From an uncultured Neisseriaceae bacterium (GTDB lineage Bacteria; Pseudomonadota; Gammaproteobacteria; Burkholderiales; Neisseriaceae), in the NCBI GenBank assembly GCA_945267035.1, contig CALYOS010000001.1:58387-122386 (forward strand): a DNA stretch of 64,000 nt. Direction: 5' to 3'. The position numbers and the translations under genes were made by a program. Shown in pieces: positions 10,255 to 20,323 of this stretch. Positions within the stretch are counted from its first letter, which is position 1; each line of letters begins with the position of its first letter. The notes below the pieces were generated by a model. That model saw only the letters and a program-made list of their open reading frames with translations. It ran no database searches and was not told the origin of the DNA.

Positions 10255-11493
10255 TTATTTTTGCTGTTTTGTTGATGTATCAAGCGCTATTTTTTTGGCC
10301 CATGCATTTAAATTAATATTCAAAGCAGGTAGACAGGGAGACAAAATGCTGTGTATTGATTTGGCTACTTCAGAGGTGCCAACATCATTGTAGACATATA
10401 AACGAAATAGATCATTAAGCATGATTTTTTCGGCACTAAGCTGTAAAACCCAGCCATAACTATTATGGGTAATATAACGATGATCTTCCAAATCATTTAA
10501 CAAACGAGACAAGTGTTTATCGCTAATTTGTAATTCTTGTTGTAGCGTATATGCGCTAATAGCCTTACCAACTTGTTGTGCTTGTAACAGTTTTAATAAA
10601 AGGTTTAGCGCATCTTCGAAAAGTTGATGTTGATCCAGTTGCCGAAACGTTTGTCGATGCCAATAAGGCAAAGATGAAGTTAAAACCGCACCTGTGAGTA
10701 ATAACAGCCACAGTAGATTTAGCCATATTAAAAATACAGGTATGGCGGCAAACGCGCCATAAACCAACTGATAGTTGCCAAAATAAATAATAAATAGAGC
10801 AAATCCCCTGCGCAGTAAATCTAAAGCCACAGCGACAAGGATGGCACTGAGCAAAGCATGACGCCATGGAACAAAACAAAACGGGACTAATTTGTATAGT
10901 AAAAATAATAATGTAGTGATAAGTGCCAGATTAATAAAATAACTGAACAGGTTGCTGGTAAAGGGAATATGGGTTGCTGCGGTGCCTAAATGTGTCAGTA
11001 TGGAAAGAAAGGATAAGCTCATCCCCATGACCACTGGACCGAGTGTGAGAAAAGCCCAGTATATCAACATGCGTATCCATAATGGTCGTTTATCCCGAGC
11101 TTTCCAGATTTGATTAAACGCCTGCTCGATGGTCTGTATCAACATTAAAGAAGTAATGAACATGGACACAATTCCGACGGCAGTCAAGCCACTGGCTTTG
11201 GCGCGAAAAGCGTCCAGATAATTCCCTACTGAATCAGCTCCCGCTGCTGGTAGAATGATGTTGGTTAAAAATTGATTGAACTGAGTTGCCATACCCGCAA
11301 ACATCGGAAAAGCATTGACCATGATCACGGTCACCGTAAAAAAAGGCACCAAGGCCAGCAGGGTAGTGAATGTTAAGCTGGTGGCAATCAGCGATAAATG
11401 ACAGCGACGGAAATTCTTGCTGACAAATAATAGAAATTGCGGTACACGCTTTTGTATATATCTGTTTGAGTCAAAAGTTTTTTTCATAACCAT
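10255..11493 (-). CDS. YihY/BrkB family inner membrane protein
   Basis: The 412-residue protein has about six membrane helices in its first 280 residues, with typical family segments such as TFTTLLALVPF and IWLNLLWLLLLTGA. These are followed by a soluble C-terminal region that looks like a small winged helix (DKHLSRLLNDLEDHRYI). The biochemical role of the family is not settled; older names call it a virulence factor or ribonuclease BN, the latter by mistake. It appears monocistronic and divergent from the nitroreductase gene. Confidence 0.88.
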   Translation of the reverse strand: MVMKKTFDSNRYIQKRVPQFLLFVSKNFRRCHLSLIATSLTFTTLLALVPFFTVTVIMVNAFPMFAGMATQFNQFLTNIILPAAGADSVGNYLDAFRAKASGLTAVGIVSMFITSLMLIQTIEQAFNQIWKARDKRPLWIRMLIYWAFLTLGPVVMGMSLSFLSILTHLGTAATHIPFTSNLFSYFINLALITTLLFLLYKLVPFCFVPWRHALLSAILVAVALDLLRRGFALFIIYFGNYQLVYGAFAAIPVFLIWLNLLWLLLLTGAVLTSSLPYWHRQTFRQLDQHQLFEDALNLLLKLLQAQQVGKAISAYTLQQELQISDKHLSRLLNDLEDHRYITHNSYGWVLQLSAEKIMLNDLFRLYVYNDVGTSEVAKSIHSILSPCLPALNINLNAWAKKIALDTSTKQQK

Positions 11494-11809
11494 AGTTTGG
11501 CAAACCGATCATTACATTCATTGTACCGAAATATTACAGTAAATAACTGATTATATTTTTATTTTTGGAATTTTTACCGCTTAGATAACCATAATCAATC
11601 TCTAACTTGAGTTAACTATGCTTCTACGTCAATCAATAAAATGGTCTAAACAGCTAAGGTTAGTGATTGGTATTCTTTTTGGCACTCCTTATAGTTTGTT
11701 GCTTATAGCTAAACAGAATACAATAAGCCATACAGTATGCTGTTTACTTTAAACCATCAACATGCTGCCAAAAAGCTATGTGAGTAAATAAATCAGAAGG
11801 AATGTGTTT
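11494..11809. other. Divergent intergenic region
   Basis: This 316-base AT-rich region separates the divergent yihY-type and nitroreductase genes and must hold both promoters. I see no coding remnant or strong hairpin in it. Confidence 0.5.
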
Positions 11810-12550
11810 ATGAGTTATCAAACCAAATTAACCAGTGCGGCTACCTTACCAACCATTTATGGTCATTGTTCGATTCGTAAATTTACTCAAGAAGCTTTAA
11901 CTCAAGAGCAACGTGAAGCCATTTTAGAAGCAGGGCGTGCAGCTTCATCATCGAGTTTTATGCAATGTATCCATATCATTCGCGTTACCGATGCAGAAAA
12001 GCGGGCTGCTTTATGTGAAGTGGCAGCTAACCAGAAATATGTCCGCACCGCTGCAGAATTTTGGGTATTTTGTATTGATTACACCAAGCATCGTCAGGTT
12101 TGTCCCGAAGCGCAGCTAGACTGGACTGAAGCGCTGATTATCGGTGCAGTAGATGCCGGCATCATGGGGCAAAATTGTTTACTGGCTGCTGAATCATTGG
12201 GATTAGGTGGTGTGTATATTGGCTCTTTACGTAACGATACAGCTAAAGTTAGAGACATTCTCCAGCTGCCTGAGCTAACGGCACCCTTATTTGGGCTATG
12301 TCTCGGTCATCCTGATCAACGTCCTATGTATCGACCACGTATGCCGTTAACTACGTTGGTGAGCGAAAATACATTCCGACCAATGGATCAAGCTGCGCTG
12401 GCTGCTTATGATCAGCAGCTGGCTGCATATTATCAGCAACGAAGCGGGCTTGATCTCAATTGGAGTAAGGCAGTAGCCAATAATTTTGCCCAACCAGTGC
12501 GCCCCCACATTTTGCCGTTTTTGCATCAGCAAGGATTGGCTAAACGCTAA
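11810..12550 (+). CDS. Oxygen-insensitive NADPH nitroreductase (NfsA type)
   Basis: A 246-residue flavin (FMN) enzyme of the NfsA/FRP group that reduces nitroaromatics and quinones with NAD(P)H. The N-terminal HCSIRKFT motif and the AGRAASSSSFMQ stretch bind FMN, and the GLCLGHP and RPRMPL motifs near residues 163-180 are typical. ATG 11810 follows an AGAAGGA ribosome site; GTG 11804 is in frame but too close to it. A bidirectional terminator follows. Confidence 0.9.
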   Translation: MSYQTKLTSAATLPTIYGHCSIRKFTQEALTQEQREAILEAGRAASSSSFMQCIHIIRVTDAEKRAALCEVAANQKYVRTAAEFWVFCIDYTKHRQVCPEAQLDWTEALIIGAVDAGIMGQNCLLAAESLGLGGVYIGSLRNDTAKVRDILQLPELTAPLFGLCLGHPDQRPMYRPRMPLTTLVSENTFRPMDQAALAAYDQQLAAYYQQRSGLDLNWSKAVANNFAQPVRPHILPFLHQQGLAKR

Positions 12551-12564
12551 ACTTTAACTTAGAT

Positions 12565-12604
12565 AAAAAAAGACCTGTCTCTATATAATAGACAGGTCTT
12601 TTTT
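12565..12604. terminator. Bidirectional terminator between the nitroreductase gene and ape1
   Basis: The hairpin AGACCTGTCT / AGACAGGTCT has a 9-base loop, an A run before it and a T run after it. It can therefore end the nitroreductase transcript on the plus strand and the ape1 transcript on the minus strand. Confidence 0.9.
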
Positions 12605-12618
12605 ATGTTTAGCAACAA

Positions 12619-13776
12619 TTAATGCTTGTTTTTCATCGCCAGTATATTGTCGGCTAGAGCCAGCCCCAAACGTTGATAACCACTTGGGGTGAAATGAACA
12701 CCATCACTTCTTGCCAGTCCCTGACTGATCCATGATTTCATGCTGCATTCTCCGCCCATTGCTGCTTGCCAGTCCCAGTATAATGTGTTTTCTGTGGCTG
12801 CCACTTCTCTTTGCATATTTTGCAATTCGGTCAGTTTAGGTGGGCGTGTACCACAAGGACCAGCGGTATTTTTAAGACTTTCTGGTGCGCCCAAAATCAT
12901 AATTGAGGTTTTAGGAGAAGCAGAGCGAATCTGATTAATCACCGTGACTAAAGTTTGTCTAACCGATTCAATATCCATATTGTTATAAGCTTCGTTTGTA
13001 CCGTAAGCAAGAATAACCAGATCAGGAGCGATGACATTTAGTTCATTTTGCCATGCTTGAGTATTCCATCGGTTCCATTGATTGAGCTGATAGCCATTGA
13101 TACCCAGCGCAGAAAATACCGCACCCTGATGATTACTATTACGCGTCCAGATTCCACCGATGGCGGTATGAAAATTCATCCCAGCTGAAATGGTAATAGG
13201 AAACTGAGCATTAAACCGACTGAAATGCCATTGATTGTCTTTGCGCTTAGCCGACAACACAATATGACGGCCATTGGCATCGACAATATTCAATGGATCA
13301 TCGTCAGCACCCTGACGGATACTAACAATAACCGTTTGTTCTGCCTCAGGGTCTCGAGTTTTAATAGTCAATTTGGCTCCAACAGAAGGCACAGCAATCA
13401 GTCCACCTAGACTGTAATCCTGATTTTCTTCCGTTCGGCTCGATATGGCGCGCCAGCCTTGATTGCTATAGCTAAACCGAGCCAGACGCATACCAGGAAA
13501 CTGCGTGGGCATAGCCCAACCAGCACCACCATTACCCAATTCTTGCTGTAATCGAACACGGGCTACTTCAGTCATATAATCAGCGGCAGTGTGAGAATCA
13601 CCCAGCTGTACAATATTAATCTGCTTATTTTGCAGAGCTTTGGTTACCTGATTGACGGGTTCTTCCTGATGTGGTTTTCTACTATGAGATTGTTTCGGTT
13701 GCTGAATTGGATCAACCGAACATGCTGTCAGCAAGAGTATGCAGCTAAAAATACTTAATTGTTTTCTAAAGCTCAT
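12619..13776 (-). CDS. ape1: Peptidoglycan O-acetylesterase (Ape1-like), lipoprotein
   Basis: This 385-residue SGNH-family esterase is predicted to remove O-acetyl groups from MurNAc so that lytic transglycosylases can act. The triad is visible: Ser61 in GDSHTA, Asp358 and His361 in DGVHF. An intervening beta-rich insert fits the carbohydrate-binding module known in Ape1. The signal peptide ends in a lipobox, LLTAC. ATG 13776 overlaps the patB stop by 11 bases, which argues for coupling and against the much longer upstream frame. It is the last gene of the O-acetylation operon. Confidence 0.87.
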   Translation of the reverse strand: MSFRKQLSIFSCILLLTACSVDPIQQPKQSHSRKPHQEEPVNQVTKALQNKQINIVQLGDSHTAADYMTEVARVRLQQELGNGGAGWAMPTQFPGMRLARFSYSNQGWRAISSRTEENQDYSLGGLIAVPSVGAKLTIKTRDPEAEQTVIVSIRQGADDDPLNIVDANGRHIVLSAKRKDNQWHFSRFNAQFPITISAGMNFHTAIGGIWTRNSNHQGAVFSALGINGYQLNQWNRWNTQAWQNELNVIAPDLVILAYGTNEAYNNMDIESVRQTLVTVINQIRSASPKTSIMILGAPESLKNTAGPCGTRPPKLTELQNMQREVAATENTLYWDWQAAMGGECSMKSWISQGLARSDGVHFTPSGYQRLGLALADNILAMKNKH

Positions 13777-14977
13777 CAGTTTTACCATCCGCACCAGTTT
13801 GTGGCGAAATGTTGAAACGATCGAAAATATGTTTCGCAATAATTTTTTGTCCCTGTAAAGAGAAATGTATGCCATCTGCACTACGGGTTTTAATTTTATT
13901 TCCATTTTCTTCCATCAGTATATCACTGAACTCAGTTCCATTATTTCCTAATATCTCTATGGTATCAATAACATAACCATGATTTTTACTCACTTCATCA
14001 TGAATTAGTTCGCGTAAATAGACCATCTGTTCATTCAGTTTACCACGACGCATATTTGGTGGAGTGAGCCATAGCACCGTCACTTGATGTTTTTGCGCAT
14101 GATCGATAATGCTTTTTATCCGTCCACGGTAAATGCTTTCCCATTCTTGAGTTTTAAAGCGGATGAAGCTGCCCCCATTAGGGTTGGGCATATCCCATGG
14201 ATCATTTGGACCCAGAAAGACCACCAATATTTTAATATTGGCATTGTTATTTAACGTATCTTTGATGGTTTTGTCCCAATCAAAGAAGCGGGTATAGGTT
14301 AGACCTGTACTTTGTTTGCTCAGATTGACTGATTTAATCCCATATTGTTCACTCAGCCACCTTTGCACATGAGGCGCGACACCTTGCATCATAGAATCAC
14401 CCGCAAAAAACACCTGATCATTCTTATCCAAAGAGAAATCCATTTTTAAAGTATTTTCTTTAATGACTTTCTGGGCAATTTGCTGCCGATGTTTCTCTTT
14501 TTCCGCTTCTTCCAGCTTTTTCTGTGCTAAAAAAGCTGGCGTATAAGCATAATGATCATTAAAGTGTGCAATCAGATTTTGATTAAAATCATTTATGCTT
14601 TGGTTTAATGTACTGATATTTTCATTCAGGAGCGTACCGAATAAAGCACCTTTGTGCCATAACTTCGAAGACTTAAGCTGACTAAAGTCTACATTTCGAT
14701 GATAAGTCAACTGAATATACGCACTGATAGAATTTTGCATTAACCAAACTAATACCAAGGTAATGCTGGTCACGGCGATGAAAACAAAGCGAAATTGTTG
14801 TTTATTGCTGCGGGTACCAGTTTGTTGAGTTTGTTCTGTAGCCGGCTCAGCCACGGGCATCACAACGGTATTGCTAATTTTAGGACTGACCGTGGTGACC
14901 GTTTGGCTGCGAATGTATTTTTTACGCTGTTTTTGTCTTCGGTATGCAGGTAATTTTCGTCGTTTAGAAGTTTGCAT
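13766..14977 (-). CDS. Peptidoglycan O-acetyltransferase, SGNH subunit (PatB/PacB-like)
   Basis: The 403-residue protein has a basic N-terminus, one membrane helix near residue 65, and a periplasmic SGNH (DUF459-type) domain with Ser195 in GDSMMQG and Asp368/His371 in DGIHFS. By analogy with PatB/PacB it should move the acetyl group handed over by the MBOAT partner onto MurNAc O-6. ATG 14977 overlaps the end of the MBOAT gene by 14 bases. It could instead be a second esterase, but its position between the MBOAT gene and ape1 favours the transferase role. Confidence 0.82.
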   Translation of the reverse strand: MQTSKRRKLPAYRRQKQRKKYIRSQTVTTVSPKISNTVVMPVAEPATEQTQQTGTRSNKQQFRFVFIAVTSITLVLVWLMQNSISAYIQLTYHRNVDFSQLKSSKLWHKGALFGTLLNENISTLNQSINDFNQNLIAHFNDHYAYTPAFLAQKKLEEAEKEKHRQQIAQKVIKENTLKMDFSLDKNDQVFFAGDSMMQGVAPHVQRWLSEQYGIKSVNLSKQSTGLTYTRFFDWDKTIKDTLNNNANIKILVVFLGPNDPWDMPNPNGGSFIRFKTQEWESIYRGRIKSIIDHAQKHQVTVLWLTPPNMRRGKLNEQMVYLRELIHDEVSKNHGYVIDTIEILGNNGTEFSDILMEENGNKIKTRSADGIHFSLQGQKIIAKHIFDRFNISPQTGADGKTDEL

Positions 14978-16469
14978 AGATAAACCCCGGAATGCCTGCA
15001 GGTGCGCAAATGATGGCAATGATAAGAATCAGTAATAAAGGCAAAATAAAGCGATAACGCGGTAATGTTTCAGCGTGGTTATAAAAATAGTTATACAGTT
15101 TGACCAAGTGCGGATAAATCAGCCAGGCTAGTAAAAGTATCCCTATGAAATAAAAAGGATTGTTAGTCAGAGGGAAATTAATAGAGTTATGATACAAAGA
15201 TTCAAAAATAATTACGGCATCATTTAAGGTCGGTGCGCGAAAAAATACAAAGCAAAAGCACACAAAGTGCACAGTAATAACCACAGCCAACACTTTACCT
15301 AGCCAACCTGATTTTTTCAGACTGTTTCTCGCCTCTTTTTCTGCACATTTTCGTGCTCGCATCACGATGCGGTCAGTAATGTTGAGTAAGCTCAAACCAG
15401 TGCCATGTAATGCTCCCCAGATGAGAAAATGCCAGCCATTACCATGCCACAAGCCAGAAAGAACCATCGCGATGAGCAAATTGATCTGCGTACGAAAAAA
15501 GGATTTTTTACTGCCACCCAGCGGAATATAAATGTAATCCCTGATCCAGGTGGAAAGACTGATATGCCAGCGCGCCCAAAATTCACGAATATTATGCGCC
15601 AATAACGGAGCACGGAAGTTAATCGGTAAACGGAATCCGAGTAATAAACCCAAAGCCACCATTAAATCACTGTAGCCGGAAAAATTTAGAAACAGCTGTA
15701 CGGTGTAGCCATAGATAGCAGCAAGAATTTCTAAACTATGGTACTGCGTTGGGTTGCTAAAGACCGGATCTACCCAGTTTTCAGAAATCCAACCTGAAAA
15801 CCACCAAGTTTTCATCAAAGCAGTAACGATCAGTATTAAAGCCAAGGTGGGGGCTATAATGCGTCGACGTTCTCTGACATGGATTTGTGTGACCATGCCT
15901 GTAGGCTGATTGTCAATATCAGTCAGTTGAGAAGCATTGTAAGCACGAGCAATGGGACCAGCAGTGATGGTTGGAAAAAAACTCAGGTGCAGAGCTAACC
16001 CAGGCAAAGTAAACATTTTGCCGGTCACATTAGTTTGCTTACGGTTTTTGTATAAACTTGATAAATAGCTGATTGACTGAAACGAGTAATACGAAATCCC
16101 CAGTGGCAAAACAATACTGAATAAATAATTCATATCCAGTACATTATCAGGTAAGTGATCAGAGACATGTGCGCGAAAAAAGTCAAAATATTTCCAAAAG
16201 GCAAGATTGAGTAATGTAACAGTTATGCCGAAGATTAACCAACGTTTGAAATGCGCACTAATTTTGATGCGTATGGATACAAAATAGATCAATACTGTAT
16301 AAACGATCAGCAGCAAAAGAGCCAGTAGACTGCTGGCTTTGTAAATGACAAAGTAACTGCTGCAAAGGAGCAAAAAATTTTGAATATATGGCTTGGCTGC
16401 AGCTAACCAGTATAGGCAGAAAAGGAGAATGAAAAACAAGCCAAATTCTAATGATATAAAACTAAACAT
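14964..16469 (-). CDS. MBOAT acyltransferase for peptidoglycan O-acetylation (PatA/PacA-like)
   Basis: This 501-residue polytopic membrane protein belongs to the MBOAT family and is predicted to carry acetyl groups across the inner membrane. The family core is visible: EFWARWHISLSTWIRDYIYIPLG followed by LSGLWHG, with the catalytic His at about 342. It is first in an operon with two SGNH proteins, the arrangement of the neisserial pacA-pacB-ape1 locus. MBOAT proteins of this type also serve alginate acetylation (AlgI), but no alginate genes are nearby. Confidence 0.88.
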   Translation of the reverse strand: MFSFISLEFGLFFILLFCLYWLAAAKPYIQNFLLLCSSYFVIYKASSLLALLLLIVYTVLIYFVSIRIKISAHFKRWLIFGITVTLLNLAFWKYFDFFRAHVSDHLPDNVLDMNYLFSIVLPLGISYYSFQSISYLSSLYKNRKQTNVTGKMFTLPGLALHLSFFPTITAGPIARAYNASQLTDIDNQPTGMVTQIHVRERRRIIAPTLALILIVTALMKTWWFSGWISENWVDPVFSNPTQYHSLEILAAIYGYTVQLFLNFSGYSDLMVALGLLLGFRLPINFRAPLLAHNIREFWARWHISLSTWIRDYIYIPLGGSKKSFFRTQINLLIAMVLSGLWHGNGWHFLIWGALHGTGLSLLNITDRIVMRARKCAEKEARNSLKKSGWLGKVLAVVITVHFVCFCFVFFRAPTLNDAVIIFESLYHNSINFPLTNNPFYFIGILLLAWLIYPHLVKLYNYFYNHAETLPRYRFILPLLLILIIAIICAPAGIPGFIYANF

Positions 16470-17041
16470 ACATGAGATCTATTTAATAATACCTATTGAA
16501 TACTTCGGAATACTGGTGGACATCATCTTAGGAGGGAAATAGACCACTAGAGCAAATTGAAAGTACTTCAGTCCTTAACCAGTTGATGGATGATCCTGTC
16601 TGTTTGAGGTGAAGTCTTTTGTACTTTTCAAACAAATTAAATCAATTAGCACTTAACCCCTTAACAGCCACTTGATCAACAATGAAGTCTTGGTTTGGAT
16701 TTCATTAAATTGACTTGGTAATGTTGGTTGAGTATTGCTTAAATTTTCTAGCTTAAAATATTCCACGCTATTCATTTTTATGGAAATTTTAGCGGCTTTA
16801 TACAGTAATATTGCGTTTGTGTAAATATATGTAATGTAATAGCTACGCCTAAAACACTTTCATATATTGATTTTAAACAAAATATTTTTGTATCAGCAGA
16901 TTTGCAGTAAACGCATAAGCGCTAGACAAACTGCGCTTATTTAATCCATGGGGTATGTTTTTCATGCTTGACCTTAACATCAGGTTAAGGTTTAAGCTGT
17001 TATCGTTACTTAAAATTTTGTGGTTAATCAGGTTAAAAGTT
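16470..17041. other. Divergent intergenic region
   Basis: This 572-base AT-rich spacer lies between the divergent O-acetylation operon and the cation exporter gene and presumably holds both promoters. I see no coding remnant or clear operator. Confidence 0.5.
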
Positions 17042-18001
17042 ATGCATAATCATCATGCCGAAGAAACTTGTCACCATCATCATATTGGTGAGCATAGCCA
17101 GGATAAGAAAACTTTAAAAGTATCCCTGTTTATCATTGCCCTTTATATGTTGGTGGAGTTGGTCGGTGGGTGGCTGACCAATAGTTTGGCGTTACTGTCC
17201 GATGCTGGCCATATGTTTTCAGATGCTTTGGCCTTATTGTTGTCGTTGGTGGCGTTTCACATCAGTGAACGACCAGTTGACCAGCGCCAAACCTATGGTT
17301 ATCGTCGATTCGAAATTATCGCCGCGGCTATTAATGGTTTGGCCTTAGTGATTATTGCCGTTTTAATCATCTATGAGGCAATAGGGCGGTTTATACATCC
17401 ACCACAAATTGCGACATGGGGAATGCTCATCATCAGTGCCATTGGCTTACTCATCAATATCATTGTGGCGTGGTATATGCATCGCAGCACCGAGATTAAA
17501 GATAATGTCAATATGCATGGTGCTTTTCTGCATGTCATGGGCGATTTACTCGGCTCTGTTGGCGCCATCGTCGCCGCTGTACTCATGATGTTGTTTGGTT
17601 GGAAATGGGCTGATCCGGCAGCCAGTATTTTGGTAGCTTTATTAATTGCATTCAGTGGATATGGCATTTTAAAAACCACCATGCGCATTTTGATGGAAGG
17701 GACACCGGATGAAATGGAGCTGGAGCAACTCAGTCAGGTCATCCTGACCATTCCAGGTATCTTAGCGGTACATGATTTACACGCATGGACCATTACCAGC
17801 AACATGAATGCTTTATCTTGTCATATTGTTGTTGATGGCAACTTAACTGTGTCTCAGGCAGAAGAGTTGGTGAATGAGCTCACTGAACAATTGCTCAAAC
17901 ACCATATTCATCATGTAACGGTGCAGACTGAGAGTAGCCAACATAAGCACGGTGAAGATTTATTGTGTTGCCATAGCGAAAACCACCATCATAACCATTA
18001 A
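17042..18001 (+). CDS. Cation diffusion facilitator (zinc/cobalt/cadmium exporter)
   Basis: The 319-residue inner-membrane antiporter exports Zn2+ and related ions. It has six membrane helices. The helix-II metal site is in LLSDAGHMFSDALAL, the matching site in helix V is HVMGDLLGS, and there is a C-terminal cytoplasmic domain. Both ends are His-rich (HNHH and HHHH near the start, HHHNH at the end), which is typical of CzcD/ZitB-like proteins. ATG 17042 was chosen because the His-rich start is characteristic and the upstream extension is not. No metal-responsive regulator is adjacent. Confidence 0.92.
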   Translation: MHNHHAEETCHHHHIGEHSQDKKTLKVSLFIIALYMLVELVGGWLTNSLALLSDAGHMFSDALALLLSLVAFHISERPVDQRQTYGYRRFEIIAAAINGLALVIIAVLIIYEAIGRFIHPPQIATWGMLIISAIGLLINIIVAWYMHRSTEIKDNVNMHGAFLHVMGDLLGSVGAIVAAVLMMLFGWKWADPAASILVALLIAFSGYGILKTTMRILMEGTPDEMELEQLSQVILTIPGILAVHDLHAWTITSNMNALSCHIVVDGNLTVSQAEELVNELTEQLLKHHIHHVTVQTESSQHKHGEDLLCCHSENHHHNH

Positions 18002-18271
18002 ATTTGAAGGCTTATCGCTATGGCACAAAAGCGTTGTCACTGATCATCATTTATTCGCACGATGCATAAATTAAATGGCTTTTAATTTGACTGCCCATCT
18101 ACCTTAAATGACTGCTTATGGATTAAAAAAAGGTTTTGTCCGAACTTTAACTTTGCTACAAGTTTATTTTTAATAATACATGAGCAATTTTTTATGATTA
18201 GATTCAATTTAGTCAGAGTGTTGCAGATTAATGAGTAGGTTATTTTGCTACTTGGCACTTATAGGATGAAT

Positions 18272-18778
18272 ATGCTTCGAATACTTATTTTATGGATACT
18301 CGGGTTTTTGGCCATCCCCGTTGCATACAGCCAGACTTTTCTCAATGATAAGGCGGAAATGACAGCTTATGTCGGACACGTATTGCATCAGGATTATGAC
18401 CAGGTGCGAATGGTATACCGCGACAACAACACTAAAGACACTGACTCTACCTTTCCACAAGTTAAAGCCATTAGTGTCGATGAACAAGAAGTGGTTTTAT
18501 CTGCTAAACAAATTAAATTGCTGAACCAATTATTAATCAATACCGCTTCGTATTCAAATCAATTGTCGGGATTAACCCACAGGGATATAGAATTTATCTA
18601 TTCTAAAAACGGTTCAGTGATTTTGAAGATTCTGGTTTCTTCAATCACTCGAGACATCAGTGTAATTGGAACCAAAGAAGTATTGAGAAATCGTATATCT
18701 GATAACCTTGAGCAATATATCATCCAGCTTTTTCATCAGCATAAATTGGCGACTAACGGTGAGCAGATTTTTTACTGA
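18272..18778 (+). CDS. Exported protein of unknown function
   Basis: A 168-residue protein with a clear signal peptide (LILWILGFLAIPVAYSQ, probable cleavage after AYS). I do not recognise the mature part. It mixes charged and polar residues without metal-binding or catalytic motifs. ATG 18272 is preferred because AGGA lies 5 bases upstream; an earlier in-frame ATG at 18266 overlaps that site. It stands alone between the exporter gene and gph. Confidence 0.65.
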   Translation: MLRILILWILGFLAIPVAYSQTFLNDKAEMTAYVGHVLHQDYDQVRMVYRDNNTKDTDSTFPQVKAISVDEQEVVLSAKQIKLLNQLLINTASYSNQLSGLTHRDIEFIYSKNGSVILKILVSSITRDISVIGTKEVLRNRISDNLEQYIIQLFHQHKLATNGEQIFY

Positions 18779-19371
18779 GTTTTGAGACGCTTAGAAAATC
18801 GTAGCCAAAGATAAAATTTCGCTTTAGATGAGATAAAAATTCTTATTGTTAACGCTTTACTAATCCACTATCAGAACTAAAATCGCATTGGCTACGATTA
18901 ATCAATCCAAAAAAACAGTGATAAACATGATCAGCGGATAGAGTACGCTAATCAAAGCGACACCATTCGATTGATCCTGAAGAAGCTGAAATTAAGATAA
19001 TGTATTTAGATTCAATCTTGGCTTGAATGGGTATTCATGTATTGGGCACAAAAGGTGGATATCACTACCACCTAAAACTCACTATAATTGGTTCAGTTAT
19101 CAGAGCTGAGCAAAACTGACTGCAACTAGATCAAAATATTTTCCTGCTTAAATATCAAATATAATTCAATTTTGGTTTTTTTTCGGATGTTTTGGTGTCA
19201 GGTAAATCAAATATCATCTCTGCGAGTCTAAAGAGAGTTTTTATTTAGATTCTTCAAATGATAAATTATTGATAATATACATTGCTCGACAAGTTAATCA
19301 AAGTTGACAACTTAATAGCTTGAATTAACAAAGCGAATAGCCTTTAGAAACAATTATTCATGGAAAGAACA
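18779..19371. other. Intergenic region with a 12-bp inverted repeat
   Basis: No convincing gene is visible in these 593 bases. They contain the inverted repeat listed separately, and near 19050 a short hairpin (AGGTGG with CCACCT). The promoter of gph must lie near the right end. Confidence 0.5.
18797..18899. repeat. 12-bp perfect inverted repeat spaced by 79 bases
   Basis: AATCGTAGCCAA at 18797-18808 and its exact complement TTGGCTACGATT at 18888-18899 flank an AT-rich segment without an ORF. It might be the ends of a small decayed element or a regulatory structure. Confidence 0.45.
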
Positions 19372-20049
19372 ATGATCAAAGCTGTTTTATTCGATCTGGA
19401 TGGTACTTTGGCCGATACGGCGTTGGATCTTGGCGCTGCGCTGAATCGAGTGTTGCAAAAGCATGGTTTGCCAAAGCAGCCAATGCAGGCGATCCGTCCT
19501 CTAGCCAGTCATGGCGCATCTGGTTTAATTGAATTAGGCACGGGCATCAGTAGAGATCAGGTTGAACATGCCGCATTGCGACAAGAATTTCTGGATGAAT
19601 ATGAATTATGCTTTGCGGATCAAACGGTCTTATTCGCTGGAGTAAATGATTTATTACGTGCTTTAGCTGAAAAAAATATCAAATGGGGCATTATCACCAA
19701 TAAGCCACAACGTTTTACTGATCGCCTCGTTCCGCAACTGGGATTGGAAGTCAACCCCGCCATTGTTGTTAGTGGTGATACCACTTCTGCGCCTAAACCA
19801 AGCACCATCCCCATGTTTTATGCCTGCGATCAAATTCAAGTAGCTGCCAGAGATTGTTTATACGTTGGTGATGCTGAGCGTGACATGCAAGCAGGCAAAA
19901 ATGCGGACATGCACACTGTGTTAGCTAAATGGGGTTACATCGCGCAAACTGATCAAATCCAAACTTGGCCGGTGGATCATTCTATTGATCATATAGGGCA
20001 AATTTTAACTATTGTTGATACGCTTAATGATCATGCAGGGGGAAGATAA
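19372..20049 (+). CDS. gph: Phosphoglycolate phosphatase
   Basis: A 225-residue HAD-superfamily hydrolase. The catalytic motif is FDLDGTLADT with nucleophile Asp8 and general acid Asp10. Motif II is GIITNK, and motif III/IV is the Lys in SAPKPST followed by YVGDAERDMQAG. The length and motifs fit Gph, which clears 2-phosphoglycolate from DNA repair. ATG 19372 follows GGAAAG; an in-frame ATG 12 bases upstream overlaps that site. Other HAD phosphatases of the same subgroup cannot be excluded. Confidence 0.85.
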   Translation: MIKAVLFDLDGTLADTALDLGAALNRVLQKHGLPKQPMQAIRPLASHGASGLIELGTGISRDQVEHAALRQEFLDEYELCFADQTVLFAGVNDLLRALAEKNIKWGIITNKPQRFTDRLVPQLGLEVNPAIVVSGDTTSAPKPSTIPMFYACDQIQVAARDCLYVGDAERDMQAGKNADMHTVLAKWGYIAQTDQIQTWPVDHSIDHIGQILTIVDTLNDHAGGR

Positions 20050-20323
20050 TACCTCTAACCGTCCGCCGTTCTTTAGGACAATGTAGTTGATAATCAATTT
20101 GACTATTCCAGAATAGAACCGCAAAAGGGCAGTTCCAAATCGGTTTTATGAAGCATAGAGTTCAGCAGAATGAGTTAATTTTACTAAACCTAGAGCTATA
20201 ACCGAAGCGCAATGGCGGTCACCAAGACAAATAAAGATTAGCCAACAAGTCACTTATAAGTAAATAAAGCTTTTATCGTTTCGGAATTCATTTAGAAATA
20301 AGCACAGGATTAACTCTTAAGCA

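Noticed and set aside
20050..20323. Possible transposase remnant after gph
   Set aside because: Short protein-like pieces occur but none matches a transposase motif, and no terminal repeats were found.
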